Source of the DNA: an uncultured Bacteroidales bacterium
GTDB taxonomy: Bacteria > Bacteroidota > Bacteroidia > Bacteroidales > Muribaculaceae
Length of the DNA: 43,278 nucleotides
Direction: 5' to 3'
Assembly: GCA_905210435.1 (NCBI GenBank)
Contig: CAJLWO010000018.1
Coordinates: 1-43,278, forward strand
A program made the translations under genes and the position numbers. Position 1 is the stretch's first letter; every line of letters starts with the position of its first letter. Below are positions 1-9,339 of this stretch, one piece after another. Under the pieces are notes generated by a model that saw only the letters and a list, made by a program, of their open reading frames with translations, was not told where the DNA came from and searched no databases.

Positions 1-79
1 AACAGAACTTTTAATGCTAAACTTATCAAAGAACTCTTTGGCATAGTGGCAGAAACCGTTTAGCCGATATGTTGAATTT
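1..79 (-). other. Edge stretch downstream of qatB, probable start of qatC
   Basis: On the minus strand after the qatB stop, two frames remain open to the window edge. One has an ATG at 44-42 (reading MPKSSLISLALK), without an evident ribosome binding site. The other is open from a TGA near 94 and reads more like protein (HYAKEFFDKFSIKSS) but has no normal start codon in view. In known Qat systems the next gene would encode the QueC-like QatC. The sequence here is too short to confirm this. Confidence 0.25.
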
Positions 80-685
80 TTAACGGATCATTATATAAAT
101 GTAGTTGCCAAAAAAATCATCAATGTAATCTCTTATTCGATCCAATCCAGGCTGTCCCTTGAGAAGTTCTTCTAGAGAGATTCCCAATTTGAGAGCCTCA
201 TTCTCGATTTTTCTGAACAAAAGTCGTAAAGCATCATTGGCCGCAGTATCTTCTAACGTTGTACCAGGCTCACAGATATAATCGAACAGAAGATCCAATA
301 TTTCTGATGTGTTGTAAGAACGAAGGTCATATCCTTTTGATTCCAACCATGCTGAAAGTCCCTTTTCTGAAATGCTGCGAAAAACATCATAGAGTCCAAT
401 CCCATAAGAGATTCCTCGTTTTCCAAAGGAATTAGATTTTCCGCCTATGACATTATCTTTCCCGCCAGAGGCTTTCACAAGTCTGGAAATAGCCTTGGAA
501 ATATTCCGATGTATCCTTTTGTCAAGGATACCAATACGTTTTACTTGACTATTGGAAAGATTCTCTAAAGAAGATAGAGACTCTAATTCAACAACATCCT
601 TTGCAGTTTGAGTGATAGCCTGAGAACTTTGTCCCCAATTGGGATCGCCCGTTACAGATGGGCTATGTCTTTGTGATGTGCCCAT
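80..685 (-). CDS. qatB: QatB, second component of the Qat anti-phage system
   Basis: Predicted 201-residue QatB-like protein of a QatABCD anti-phage defence system. Its biochemical role is not established in the family. The N-terminus (MGTSQRHSPSVTGDPNW) has the form I recall for QatB proteins, MGTS followed by a Pro/Gly-rich stretch and a Trp. The rest is mixed charged and helical with no enzymatic motif that I recognise; an internal Gly/Ser/Lys-rich stretch lies near residues 73-95. The ATG at 685-683 follows the qatA stop by one base, so the two are translationally coupled. The position directly after a KAP ATPase carries much of the assignment. The downstream partners QatC (QueC-like) and QatD (TatD-like nuclease) would lie left of position 1. 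Without them the completeness of the system is unproven. Confidence 0.7.
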   Translation of the reverse strand: MGTSQRHSPSVTGDPNWGQSSQAITQTAKDVVELESLSSLENLSNSQVKRIGILDKRIHRNISKAISRLVKASGGKDNVIGGKSNSFGKRGISYGIGLYDVFRSISEKGLSAWLESKGYDLRSYNTSEILDLLFDYICEPGTTLEDTAANDALRLLFRKIENEALKLGISLEELLKGQPGLDRIRDYIDDFFGNYIYIMIR

Positions 686-686
686 A

Positions 687-2558
687 TTACTTGTCTATAT
701 TAAGAGCTTTACGCAATTGCTCATTGGATTTAATAATCCTAAGCAATTCGATATCATCTTTGTGGTTATTCAACAGTTGCCCAAATTGGTTTTTAAGAGA
801 GAAGAGCATCAATGACTGGAATTCTATTCTTGTGCACATTTTAATATAAGAAGAATAGAATTTATCATCCTTCTCAGAAAGAATTAAATAGGTTAAATGT
901 GTTTCATGCGAATCGGGATGAACTAAAATATGTCTTTCTAGTTCAGCAATGAAATCCTGAAGTCCATTCTCTCCCAATTTGGGTTGAATTCTAGTCCACT
1001 CGGCTTCTACTTCCGTTTGTGTTACTTCCTCTTGTGTCATGAGAACTACAGCATCTTTAATCCATTTAGGAATTAAGGTCTGACTATTCATCCCGTTAAT
1101 AAGTTTATCTCTTGACACCCAGAATAATTCTCGCAAATTGACGGTGCTAAATAAAGGCTCATGTTTAATCACATCCAGAATGATTCCTTCATCCCATTTA
1201 GAGTCAGGAATTGTGCCCGTACGGTTTTGGGCATAAGCTTCTAACTGAAGAAGTTCTTCAGAAGAATTTTTAGTCTTCATTGCGTAAGAATGCAAAATGT
1301 TGAAGAGTTCCTCATTATTGAGTTCTATGAGCATTAGTTTTAAGAGCGCATATTTTGACTCCGCATCGGTAATCTCTAGTTGATTTAGCAATCTTACGCG
1401 CAATTCATATGCGTTCAAAAAGCGTTTTATAAGTCTGGGATTACGACGTAAGGTAGATGAAATTATCGGTGCAAATTGGGAAATAAATGCTGTTGTATGA
1501 ATTACTTCATCATATTCTTGCTTGTTTTCATCTAATGACGGAATTGCAGCAGTATCAAACGCTTCATTTTTATTTGTCAATGAGAATTGAAGATAGGCAT
1601 CATAGACTTTATCAAAAGCGGTCTTTGGCAATAAAGATTGGCAAAATAACAGAGTGATATATGTTACAACTTCAGAGTCGCCTAATTTGGGAAGAACATA
1701 CGGTATTTGAATAAACTTCTCCATGTAATATCTTCCTATTTTTTCAGCACTGTTCTTTTTTTCAGCACCGTTCTTATCTTCATCAGACAACTCATAGATT
1801 GTAGGTAATTCTGAGCGGATAGCAGAAGAAACAATGGTTTCATCTGCCGCAATAACAAAAGCTACCTTAGGCACATCTAAGAAAAGTTTTATTGCTTCTA
1901 AATTTTCAATAATGTGGCGTGGAAGACATCGATCTAAATCATCAATTAATACCACAATCCTATCCATTCCAGTAGCATTTACCAATTTCTCAAAATCCTT
2001 GCGGAATTGATGAACTGCTTCATAAGCTTCTTCTTGATTGAGATTATGGAGAGTATCTTCCAGATATTTGAGAGCCTTACTTTTATTCTCTTTAATTAAT
2101 TCTATTGCAGTCGGAATTATTGAGGCTCCATGGGTTGCTATTGCCATCCCAATGTGAGGTCCGATATTCTTTACGCCCCAAATTAAGGCGCGCATTGAAA
2201 ATAATGTGCTCTTTAGTTTATTGCAGAATCCAGTAACCTTTTCCTTAACTTCCTCCGAGTATCTTTTTTCGTCCTTTAAGGCTGTTATAATTCCGTTGAT
2301 AAGAGAGACTTTTGCATCGTCAAAACTTTCAAAAGCCCATCCGTCAAAAGATATAACGATGGAACGCTCCTTTATATCCTTGTCATCTTCAATCTGTTTC
2401 TTAAGAAGATTAAGTACGCTGGATTTTCCACAACCCCAGTCGCCATACAAGCCTATAGTAACCGGAAGGTTATTAGGCTCACGGAGAACATCCTTAAGCA
2501 TAGAAGCATGTATGGCGTAGCCTAAGAAGTCTTTATCAGTATCTTTATCTGACCACAT
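687..2558 (-). CDS. qatA: QatA, KAP-family P-loop NTPase
   Basis: A 623-residue KAP-family P-loop ATPase, predicted to power the Qat anti-phage system. Walker A is GDWGCGKSS at residues 39-47, and Walker B is IVVLIDDLDRC at residues 201-211. Between them is a hydrophobic stretch (about 117-153), the position where KAP proteins often carry membrane-associated insertions. A long helical C-terminal region follows. The opening MWSDKDTDKDFLGY fits the N-terminal form of QatA/KAP proteins. The ATG sits five bases after the stop of the mcrC-like gene, and the stop is one base before the qatB start, so the gene appears to be transcribed with the upstream restriction genes. KAP ATPases outside Qat also exist; the QatB-like neighbour decides the call. 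Confidence 0.75.
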   Translation of the reverse strand: MWSDKDTDKDFLGYAIHASMLKDVLREPNNLPVTIGLYGDWGCGKSSVLNLLKKQIEDDKDIKERSIVISFDGWAFESFDDAKVSLINGIITALKDEKRYSEEVKEKVTGFCNKLKSTLFSMRALIWGVKNIGPHIGMAIATHGASIIPTAIELIKENKSKALKYLEDTLHNLNQEEAYEAVHQFRKDFEKLVNATGMDRIVVLIDDLDRCLPRHIIENLEAIKLFLDVPKVAFVIAADETIVSSAIRSELPTIYELSDEDKNGAEKKNSAEKIGRYYMEKFIQIPYVLPKLGDSEVVTYITLLFCQSLLPKTAFDKVYDAYLQFSLTNKNEAFDTAAIPSLDENKQEYDEVIHTTAFISQFAPIISSTLRRNPRLIKRFLNAYELRVRLLNQLEITDAESKYALLKLMLIELNNEELFNILHSYAMKTKNSSEELLQLEAYAQNRTGTIPDSKWDEGIILDVIKHEPLFSTVNLRELFWVSRDKLINGMNSQTLIPKWIKDAVVLMTQEEVTQTEVEAEWTRIQPKLGENGLQDFIAELERHILVHPDSHETHLTYLILSEKDDKFYSSYIKMCTRIEFQSLMLFSLKNQFGQLLNNHKDDIELLRIIKSNEQLRKALNIDK

Positions 2559-2563
2559 ATCTT

Positions 2564-4840
2564 TTAATTTAATGGGTTTTCAATATAGTCCTTTTCAATA
2601 AGATTGCAGGAATTGCCATACGGTTCTTCCGGTTCTTCGACTTTAAAAAGAGTGGATCCTGAATTCCCATAGCCGTCTGACTTAGTCATGACATTTTGGA
2701 GCTGGGAGTAACTCCAAATTTGATTTGCCATGCGAGGCACGATGCCCTCGGTACAACGGTGTTCGAGCGGATGGTAAGCGCCTATCTTGATACGAAGTGT
2801 CGGATAATTCGGGATTGATTGTCCGTCTTTCGTTATCTTTGTGCGTGTTCCGAACGAGATGCGTTCAATGTCATAATATCCGTCGATTGTGTTGTCGATA
2901 AGAGGCAAAAGGTACTTGGCATCGGAAATATCACCTCCGGGCATATTGAGCATAACATAGGTTGCTCCTTCTGCTTCGTGGTTGTAAAACAACTGATAGA
3001 GCTTTGCAATGTTCTTTCGACTGTCTTCTCCGGTTTCCTCCTTGCGCACAAGACAAGTCAGGAATTTGCCCATTCCATCGGGGCTTTCGACATCACCGAC
3101 TTCGGCACGTTTGGCCGTAATAATTCCGGTCGGTTCGTCACCGAGCGGGCATTCGACCACAAAGAAATTCTGCCGCAGACGCGCCAGCAGCTCGTCGTTT
3201 TCCGCCTTATATTTCTCAGATTTATCGAGGGCGAGAGAGTAAATATTATCGTTGGCAAAAGGCCGGAAGGTTTTGCCTAAGGTGTCCTGGAAGTGAGCTT
3301 TGAAATATGCGCCGGCATCAACGTCGTCATGAGCCTGGAGCGCATAAAACTCAAATTTTGTTTTTAATAATTCCTGTATAGCGGCACGGAATTGCTCTCT
3401 GACCTTGGATTTGTAAGAAGATTTGCGGCCAGGATTATTCTGGGCGTAAAGCTCAATGATGTGCAGGAAATTAACGTCAAAATGCGAAAGTATGAGCGTG
3501 TCACGGTCAAATAACCTGTTCTCAAACTGACGGTTAATTTCCGGCTGTGGCTTGTGTTCTAAAGTGCGGTCTTTATAATCTAAGGCAATCGGGTCTATGT
3601 CGGCGGAAATGAAGAAATTCGGGATAACGTTGTAGCCCTCGGTTTCTTCATCGCGGAGCCGGATGTCAGAGAACTTAGGCTCGATCTTCTTTCGCTTTTC
3701 TTCGGGAGAGAGAAAAAGGTTGAGATTCCACTGAATGACATTGCGGGCGTAAGTATATTGTTTATATACTGACTCGCCGACAGGGAAACCGCCTATCTTG
3801 TAATATTTGGAATCTCCGATATAGTAGATGTCGTTATTTTCCTTGCGGTTGATAAGCAGCCCTTCGTAGGTATAGAAATGGTCAACGAGTTTTCCGTCGG
3901 CTTGTTCCTGAAGCCCTTTAGGAATATCATGGTCGCCAATCAGCTCGTCGATGATTGCCTCAAAAACGATGTGGAAAGAATTGACAAGGAGATATTCGCT
4001 TTGCGTAGCGCTGATGTTGAGCTGATAGGTTTTGTCAAAAAAGGCGTAGCAAAGGTTCCACAGTTTCAGGGCGGTGTCTGAGAAATACTTATATTTAATC
4101 TGGCGCAGACGTTTGCGGCCAAAACCTTTGATGTATTTATCGAAACGTCCGCCGTTAATCAGAGGAAAGCCGAACGGAATCTCGGCTTTGAATCCGAAAC
4201 GCTTACTGACATATTGAAGGATCGAAAAGAAAATGACAATGAGTTCTTCATCGAAGTTGATTTGCCGTTTCTTGTTAACCGGGTTAAGATAGAGGGGCGA
4301 ATCTCCTTCAATGGAGGCGGAGGTGCGAGAGATAGTCTTGTTCCAGTTTATTTTATTGAACCCGGAGTGGATGTTCTTCAATATAAAAGTGAAGAACGAT
4401 TTGTTTTCCTTATTGAACCGGAGCAGCGCAAGAATAATATCAAGCATGGTGTTGCTTTTCTTCTTAGCGCCATGGCCTTCCGATTCAATTTGTTTGGAGT
4501 GAACTATCTCGCTCTTAACGTTGGAGTCTTTGAAAACGACAATGGCACGATGGACCCAAACAGCAAATTCGTAAAGGAATTTACGTATATTATCGTCGAT
4601 GTCGGCTTCGTCGACGTTGACGATTTCGTTAGGGTCATATCGCTTGAAGGCTTTGCCGTCTTTATCAATGATTACCTTAGGCAGAACGAAAACGACATCA
4701 TGAATTTTCGGATTGTAGTAGTATCCGACATAGCTCACGGCGATTTCACCCTTAACGTTCTGAAGGGTGAAAAGGCCGTCAAGAACTTTCTCGAGTTCGT
4801 TTGTGACCTTGTACGGATAATCTTCAATCAGTAGTCGCAT
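2564..4840 (-). CDS. mcrC: McrC/LlaJI R2-like restriction nuclease subunit
   Basis: A 758-residue protein predicted to be the nuclease partner of the adjacent McrB-like GTPase in a nucleotide-dependent restriction enzyme. A PD-(D/E)XK-type core is visible: FHIVFEAIIDEL around 289-300, a VDHFY segment with Asp320, and IGDSKYYK with Asp343 and Lys345, followed by KQYTYARN (360-367). The N-terminal part (1-110) resembles the McrC partner-binding region. It is about twice the length of E. coli McrC: a large C-terminal extension (about 440-758) has no motif that I recognise. Its start overlaps the mcrB stop as TGATG. The closest family I can name is the LlaJI-type restriction system, which also combines an McrB-like GTPase, an McrC-like subunit and two C5 methyltransferases. 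Sequence specificity cannot be read from this. Confidence 0.8.
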   Translation of the reverse strand: MRLLIEDYPYKVTNELEKVLDGLFTLQNVKGEIAVSYVGYYYNPKIHDVVFVLPKVIIDKDGKAFKRYDPNEIVNVDEADIDDNIRKFLYEFAVWVHRAIVVFKDSNVKSEIVHSKQIESEGHGAKKKSNTMLDIILALLRFNKENKSFFTFILKNIHSGFNKINWNKTISRTSASIEGDSPLYLNPVNKKRQINFDEELIVIFFSILQYVSKRFGFKAEIPFGFPLINGGRFDKYIKGFGRKRLRQIKYKYFSDTALKLWNLCYAFFDKTYQLNISATQSEYLLVNSFHIVFEAIIDELIGDHDIPKGLQEQADGKLVDHFYTYEGLLINRKENNDIYYIGDSKYYKIGGFPVGESVYKQYTYARNVIQWNLNLFLSPEEKRKKIEPKFSDIRLRDEETEGYNVIPNFFISADIDPIALDYKDRTLEHKPQPEINRQFENRLFDRDTLILSHFDVNFLHIIELYAQNNPGRKSSYKSKVREQFRAAIQELLKTKFEFYALQAHDDVDAGAYFKAHFQDTLGKTFRPFANDNIYSLALDKSEKYKAENDELLARLRQNFFVVECPLGDEPTGIITAKRAEVGDVESPDGMGKFLTCLVRKEETGEDSRKNIAKLYQLFYNHEAEGATYVMLNMPGGDISDAKYLLPLIDNTIDGYYDIERISFGTRTKITKDGQSIPNYPTLRIKIGAYHPLEHRCTEGIVPRMANQIWSYSQLQNVMTKSDGYGNSGSTLFKVEEPEEPYGNSCNLIEKDYIENPLN

Positions 4841-7161
4841 CAGTTTATCTTACGGATTTCAATGTTCCAGTCCTTGGTGTCGAGAATATTGATGAAGTCG
4901 GCCATCGACAAAGGTATGAAGCCAACAGACATATAAAGAGCCTCACCATTAGCAAGCTCAAAGCGCGTGTGCTTCTTATCGATACGAGAATCTTTCGATA
5001 GGGCCTTTTTGGCTTCGTACTGTTCCTCAGTGTAGACTTTCGGACGGTTGAAAACCGACCAGTCAGCGACGATTTCAGCAGCAGTGCGGTCAGGATTATT
5101 GTCGATGTAAATTTTCATTGCCTCGGTGGCCGCAGGTCCCATAAGGAAATTTCCCTGGCCGTTAACGGAATAACGGTCAAGAGTGCGACTGCCGTTGGCA
5201 TCGCCATGAGCTTGTCCGTTCGGAGCTTGTGCTGCGGCGGGGTCGTTATAATCAATATATTCAACTCCTAAATCAGAAGCAAGCTGCTTGATTGAAGGGA
5301 TGAAATCTTTCTTCCACTGATTGGTTATAACGAAAGTCTGACCGTCGGCAGATTGAAGCGGGTTAAAGTCCAGCCATCGGTTCTCTTTAGTATAGCCTTC
5401 GGGTATTGTCTTGATAACTTCGTCGACGTCGCGGTTGAGATGAGATTTCAGCAAATCTTTAATTTGCTGATAATCATATTCCGGAGCAATTGCGCGCAGG
5501 GTATAATATAACGTCTGAGTTATGGTCCAGCATTTCGTTCCGTCAACCCTGGCGTTCACACCATTTGCTACCTTTTGTTCGCCGTCCATGTCAGCGACCT
5601 CGACTTGAATCTCAACTTCCTTAAGGCCGAGTTTTTCTTTGGAAATGAATTCCTGGAGGTATGAATGTTCTTTATCAAAGAAGTCCACGAAGCGGTAAGC
5701 GCGCTGAGGGTTGGAGTCCTTTACGAGGAACGGTTCCTCGCTAACGTCATAGTCTTTAAGAACGTCGGTCCATAGGTAAAACAGCACTTTATTGATGAAA
5801 AGCTTCTCAGAAATAATGTTATTATCGGAGAGCTTTTCATCAGATGCCTTGTCGGGCTTGACAAAGAAGAATCCCATCTGTTTGTCGCTCGAACTAGTCA
5901 GGTCATAGATGATAGGATTGATGGCGGCAATGAAGTCGCCCCAATTATAGTATTTATCGCCGACCTGAATATGCCATTCTTTTTTGTCGTACTCGATGGG
6001 CACATATTCCCAATTCCAACGACGCTTGAAAGCGGAGTCGATTGGAAAGAGCGACTGGTCGGAGGTATTCATCGTAGCCCAGATGTGCAGATTGGGCGGT
6101 AGAAGCAGAAGTTTGCCTGCTAGAATATCCGGACCGACCATCTGAGATTTGCCGCTGTCCTTATGGAGAACATATGAGTTTATAGCATCTTTCTGTTCAT
6201 CTGATAACTGGCCAAAACCTTTGGGATCGTCGCTCAAAAATTGAGCGATATCCTCGTCAGCGTGGATTGCATAAGAAGAACTTCCTTCGCTATTGCGGTC
6301 GAGCAGCTGGAAAAGGTCGCCGAAAATCTGAGCGCAGTTGCCGCGATTGATTTCCTCGATTATGAGGAAATAAGGTGTGTCAAGATTGCTCCATGCTGCC
6401 ACGTATGCTTTCAGGAAAGCCTGAGGCACATATTTGTAGACAATCTTGCGCTCTGTACCGGGATGTTTTTCTGTCTTTGTGAGATATTCTCCGTAACTGC
6501 CCTCCTTTGTCTGATAAGTGGCCGAAATGGGAACGTCCTCCATAGTAGGTTTATATGCACCCACGAATGAAGCATAGTCGCTGTCAGGGTGAAACGTTGT
6601 GCGCACAGAATTTTTATCGTCGGTCATATCATCAATGGTGAATGATTTGCCTGTGCCAGGAGCACCGTAATAAATGACTTGAATAGGCTGAGCATTTTTC
6701 GCTGTTTCAGTCTCCTGTGGTTCATCCATATCTACCACTTGACCCTTAAATTTGTCAAGAAGAACGGTGGCGGGAATTTCAGAGGAATGTACTCCATAGA
6801 GATTAAATGAACGCCCATCATTCCCAACATCTTCAAGGATAAAGTAATCCTCTCCCGGATTTAGGTGAAGTTTCTCTGTCAGGAATTGCTTAAGAACGCA
6901 AACTCTATCCTGATTTGCATATTCTTTGCAATCAACGCCTATTCGGTCGCCGCCTCGTTCATCACCTCTTACCTTAAAAGACGTTTTGATTTTAGTCCCA
7001 TTCATATTCATTTGGCTTTCCGAGAGTGCACGGAAAGTCAAGACTACGGGTATTTCTCCCGTTTCCCAATTATGATGGGACATGAAGACTTTGCCAAGTT
7101 CGACTTGCTTGCCATAGTCTTCACCAATATCATTGCTTCTTACACGTTGTATGTAAATCAT
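4840..7161 (-). CDS. mcrB: McrB/LlaJI R1-like AAA+ GTPase restriction subunit
   Basis: A 773-residue AAA+ NTPase of the McrB type, the motor subunit of an McrBC/LlaJI-like restriction complex. The start is taken as the ATG at 7161, which overlaps the methyltransferase stop as ATGA; an in-frame ATG seven codons upstream is possible. Walker A is GAPGTGKS (166-173), Walker B with the McrB signature is LIIEEINRGN (about 266-275), and a sensor segment ATMNTSDQS is followed by the FKRRW arginine region. The first 150 residues form a separate domain, probably DNA recognition as in McrB/R1 proteins (inference). About 300 residues after the AAA+ core include FDFxN-like basic and acidic segments without clear homology. 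Substrate could be methylated DNA or, as in LlaJI, an unmodified site protected by the two methyltransferases. Confidence 0.85.
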   Translation of the reverse strand: MIYIQRVRSNDIGEDYGKQVELGKVFMSHHNWETGEIPVVLTFRALSESQMNMNGTKIKTSFKVRGDERGGDRIGVDCKEYANQDRVCVLKQFLTEKLHLNPGEDYFILEDVGNDGRSFNLYGVHSSEIPATVLLDKFKGQVVDMDEPQETETAKNAQPIQVIYYGAPGTGKSFTIDDMTDDKNSVRTTFHPDSDYASFVGAYKPTMEDVPISATYQTKEGSYGEYLTKTEKHPGTERKIVYKYVPQAFLKAYVAAWSNLDTPYFLIIEEINRGNCAQIFGDLFQLLDRNSEGSSSYAIHADEDIAQFLSDDPKGFGQLSDEQKDAINSYVLHKDSGKSQMVGPDILAGKLLLLPPNLHIWATMNTSDQSLFPIDSAFKRRWNWEYVPIEYDKKEWHIQVGDKYYNWGDFIAAINPIIYDLTSSSDKQMGFFFVKPDKASDEKLSDNNIISEKLFINKVLFYLWTDVLKDYDVSEEPFLVKDSNPQRAYRFVDFFDKEHSYLQEFISKEKLGLKEVEIQVEVADMDGEQKVANGVNARVDGTKCWTITQTLYYTLRAIAPEYDYQQIKDLLKSHLNRDVDEVIKTIPEGYTKENRWLDFNPLQSADGQTFVITNQWKKDFIPSIKQLASDLGVEYIDYNDPAAAQAPNGQAHGDANGSRTLDRYSVNGQGNFLMGPAATEAMKIYIDNNPDRTAAEIVADWSVFNRPKVYTEEQYEAKKALSKDSRIDKKHTRFELANGEALYMSVGFIPLSMADFINILDTKDWNIEIRKIN

Positions 7162-7877
7162 TGCTGTATAAATTTGCCCCATTGTTCAGCAATTGCTTGC
7201 GCAAAACCCGGGAATGTTTTACTTCTTAGTTTCCGTCTTTCTTCAGTAGATATTCTTGTGTTGAATGAGTCTGAATACCATTTTGGCAGAGAGCGTCCAC
7301 TTGATAACACAACTCTTTCGCCGGGATCTACAATATTGGTCGCAACAAGTGGCGGCAAATTGTGTAGCCAAAGACAGGTTTTTTTGGAAGCAGAGTCACC
7401 AAACCAAAAAGGCTGAACAGTCTGGTCAGGTTTACGATAGTTGGAGTTCATAACTCCAACTGGGTTCTCAATAGCCCAATGTTTTATACCCGTTTTTGTA
7501 AGACGGAGAAAAAACTCTATGGCTTCTTTTTGTTTTTGTCTGCGGCCAATATGATTGGGGTGCTCACGTCTCTCAGAAACAGGCAGATGCGCGTCATCGG
7601 GATGGTACATCCATCGTGCGCCACTGACAGAAAGGTATGTGCATGGCGGATGAGCTATCATTAGATCCCATTCTTCACCACTTGGCAGAAAGTATTCATG
7701 TCCATTTTCCAGATGTCCACCTTTATTGGCTATGATTTCAAAAACATCTTGATGAAAGTGCCATTCCGGATGTCCTCCGCTGCACTCCAGTATATCGCAA
7801 CTGAATGCATTAAAACCTCTCTCTCGGAAGGCTTTGCATACAGCCTGACTTTCTTCACATGCTATTAAAATGTTCAT
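7158..7877 (-). CDS. Small C5-type DNA methyltransferase-like protein
   Basis: A 239-residue protein with reduced cytosine-C5 methyltransferase features. MNILIACEESQAV is a motif I-like SAM-binding start, IAHPPCTYLS (74-83) contains the PC catalytic loop with Cys79, and AIENPVG (135-141) corresponds to the ENV motif. It lacks an obvious large target-recognition domain, so it is much shorter than its neighbour; similar short proteins occur in phages and mobile elements. The ATG at 7877 overlaps the dcm-like stop as ATGA, and its own stop overlaps the mcrB start as ATGA; an open extension upstream inside dcm was rejected. Two C5 methyltransferases next to McrBC-like genes match the LlaJI arrangement, in which each enzyme protects one strand of an asymmetric site. 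That role here is inferred. Confidence 0.7.
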   Translation of the reverse strand: MNILIACEESQAVCKAFRERGFNAFSCDILECSGGHPEWHFHQDVFEIIANKGGHLENGHEYFLPSGEEWDLMIAHPPCTYLSVSGARWMYHPDDAHLPVSERREHPNHIGRRQKQKEAIEFFLRLTKTGIKHWAIENPVGVMNSNYRKPDQTVQPFWFGDSASKKTCLWLHNLPPLVATNIVDPGERVVLSSGRSLPKWYSDSFNTRISTEERRKLRSKTFPGFAQAIAEQWGKFIQQ

Positions 7878-9109
7878 GATAAAACTTTTGCTATACCATT
7901 TGCAATACCCTGTGCGAAAAGAACCGGCACTGCATTGCCTATCATTCTGTAGCACATGGCATTTGAACCAATAAAATCAAAATCCATAGGGAAAGTCATC
8001 AAAGTCGCAGCTTCCCTAATGGTGATACTTCTGGCCTGCGAAGCATCGGGATGTATAAACATATGGCCATCTTTACAGAGATGAGCTACGACTGTTTGAG
8101 AAGGTTTGTCCCAATCCAGACTTTTATATTTTGCGTAAAGTGTATGATGTCCGGTTACGTTAAAATAGAAATCAATCTTTTCCTTTTGAGATATATAATT
8201 TAGTTTTTCAGTAACCCAACGGCGATACACCTCTATATCACGGAGACTTAGGTAACGAGCATCATGTTGTGTATAGTTCGAGTCGGGATTTGTCGTATGT
8301 GAAATGTTTTTACGACCAATCTTTTTCGGTTGAGACAACGGATATAACGGCGGAAATTCTCCCAGAGCATCTCTTACCGTCAAGACTTCTCCTTTTTTTG
8401 CAAAACTGTCAATGGACGAATAAATATCATCTAATTTCAACATGGAATTCTGAGGAATACCAATCAAAATGACTCGCTTACGTTCCTGAGGAACGTGGTA
8501 ATCAAGCGCATTAAAAATACACTTCCCAAGTTCTTCCGGCTTTCGTATGACATATCCAATTGATGCGAATGCCTCATAAATTCGTTCTGTAACCTTAACG
8601 CCTCCTGGATGTGCACTCAACATTCCGGGCACATTTTCAAATACAAAAAGTTTAGGTTTAAATGCATTGACAATTTTTACAAAACTCTCAAAAAGGTAAT
8701 TCCGATAATCATCATTCATGCCGTTCTTATCCTGCGCACGACCATGAATTGAATAAGCCTGACAAGGTGGGCCTCCAATTATTATATCCACAGGAGAATT
8801 ACCAATACGCCCTTTTAGACCGCTTAAGCAGATATCTGAGTCGTTTGTTGAACCATATAAGTCGATTGTATCCTCAGACCAATTACCATTTAATAGTTCA
8901 TCTGTTTTCTGAATATCAAAATGAATAACATCTCTTTTGGCCTCCAGTTCTGAGTAACCCCACTTCTTGACTAAGCGATTTCTCAGAGATTCGACCATTG
9001 GCATCTCCCATTCAACATGAGCCAATGACTTAAATTTGCCAGTAGTAAGGAAGCCCTCGGAAAGGCCTCCGCAACCTGCGAATAAGTCTATGAAAGTGAA
9101 TTTAGCCAT
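7874..9109 (-). CDS. DNA cytosine-C5 methyltransferase
   Basis: A 411-residue canonical C5-cytosine methyltransferase that modifies host DNA to protect it from the linked nuclease. Motif I is FIDLFAGCGGLSEGF (6-20), motif IV is IIGGPPCQAYS with catalytic Cys116, motif VI is FVFENVPGML (156-165), motif VIII is QERKRVILIGI, and motif X is MIGNAVPVLFAQGIA near the C-terminus. The variable region between VIII and IX is the expected target-recognition domain. The start lies two bases after the stop of the XRE regulator, and the end overlaps the second methyltransferase by ATGA, so four genes are translationally coupled. Family membership is clear; the recognised sequence is unknown. Confidence 0.95.
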   Translation of the reverse strand: MAKFTFIDLFAGCGGLSEGFLTTGKFKSLAHVEWEMPMVESLRNRLVKKWGYSELEAKRDVIHFDIQKTDELLNGNWSEDTIDLYGSTNDSDICLSGLKGRIGNSPVDIIIGGPPCQAYSIHGRAQDKNGMNDDYRNYLFESFVKIVNAFKPKLFVFENVPGMLSAHPGGVKVTERIYEAFASIGYVIRKPEELGKCIFNALDYHVPQERKRVILIGIPQNSMLKLDDIYSSIDSFAKKGEVLTVRDALGEFPPLYPLSQPKKIGRKNISHTTNPDSNYTQHDARYLSLRDIEVYRRWVTEKLNYISQKEKIDFYFNVTGHHTLYAKYKSLDWDKPSQTVVAHLCKDGHMFIHPDASQARSITIREAATLMTFPMDFDFIGSNAMCYRMIGNAVPVLFAQGIANGIAKVLS

Positions 9110-9111
9110 TA

Positions 9112-9315
9112 TTATTCGGGCATTCTTACGAGTTCTTGAATCTGCACATCAAGGAGCTCGGCTATCCTGAGAAGGGTGTCGAGGCTCGGTTGAATTGTGT
9201 TTGTGCACCATTTGGAGACAGTGGCGGGATCTTTACCGAGTTGTTCGGCAAGCCATTTATTAGTCCGCTTCTTCTCCACAAGCATGACTTTGATTCGGTT
9301 TATATCTTTGCCCAT
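9112..9315 (-). CDS. XRE-family regulator, probable restriction controller
   Basis: A 67-residue helix-turn-helix protein that consists of a single XRE/Cro domain: the recognition segment is WLAEQLGKDPATVSKW (20-35), followed by the usual NTIQPSLDTLLRIAELLDV tail. It is the first gene of the defence unit, two bases upstream of the methyltransferase. Small XRE proteins at this position are often controller (C) proteins, which delay nuclease expression until methylation is established; that function is inferred from position and size. A Bacteroidota-type -7 box (9340-9347) lies 25 bases upstream of its ATG, and there are two TGAC half-sites about 20-35 bases further upstream that it might bind. 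Confidence 0.85.
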   Translation of the reverse strand: MGKDINRIKVMLVEKKRTNKWLAEQLGKDPATVSKWCTNTIQPSLDTLLRIAELLDVQIQELVRMPE

Positions 9316-9339
9316 GATGTTTTGTCCTGTTCATTAATG

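Noticed and set aside
4214..4834. 206-codon plus-strand frame inside the mcrC-like gene
   Set aside because: Shadow frame; the minus-strand protein has clear nuclease motifs.
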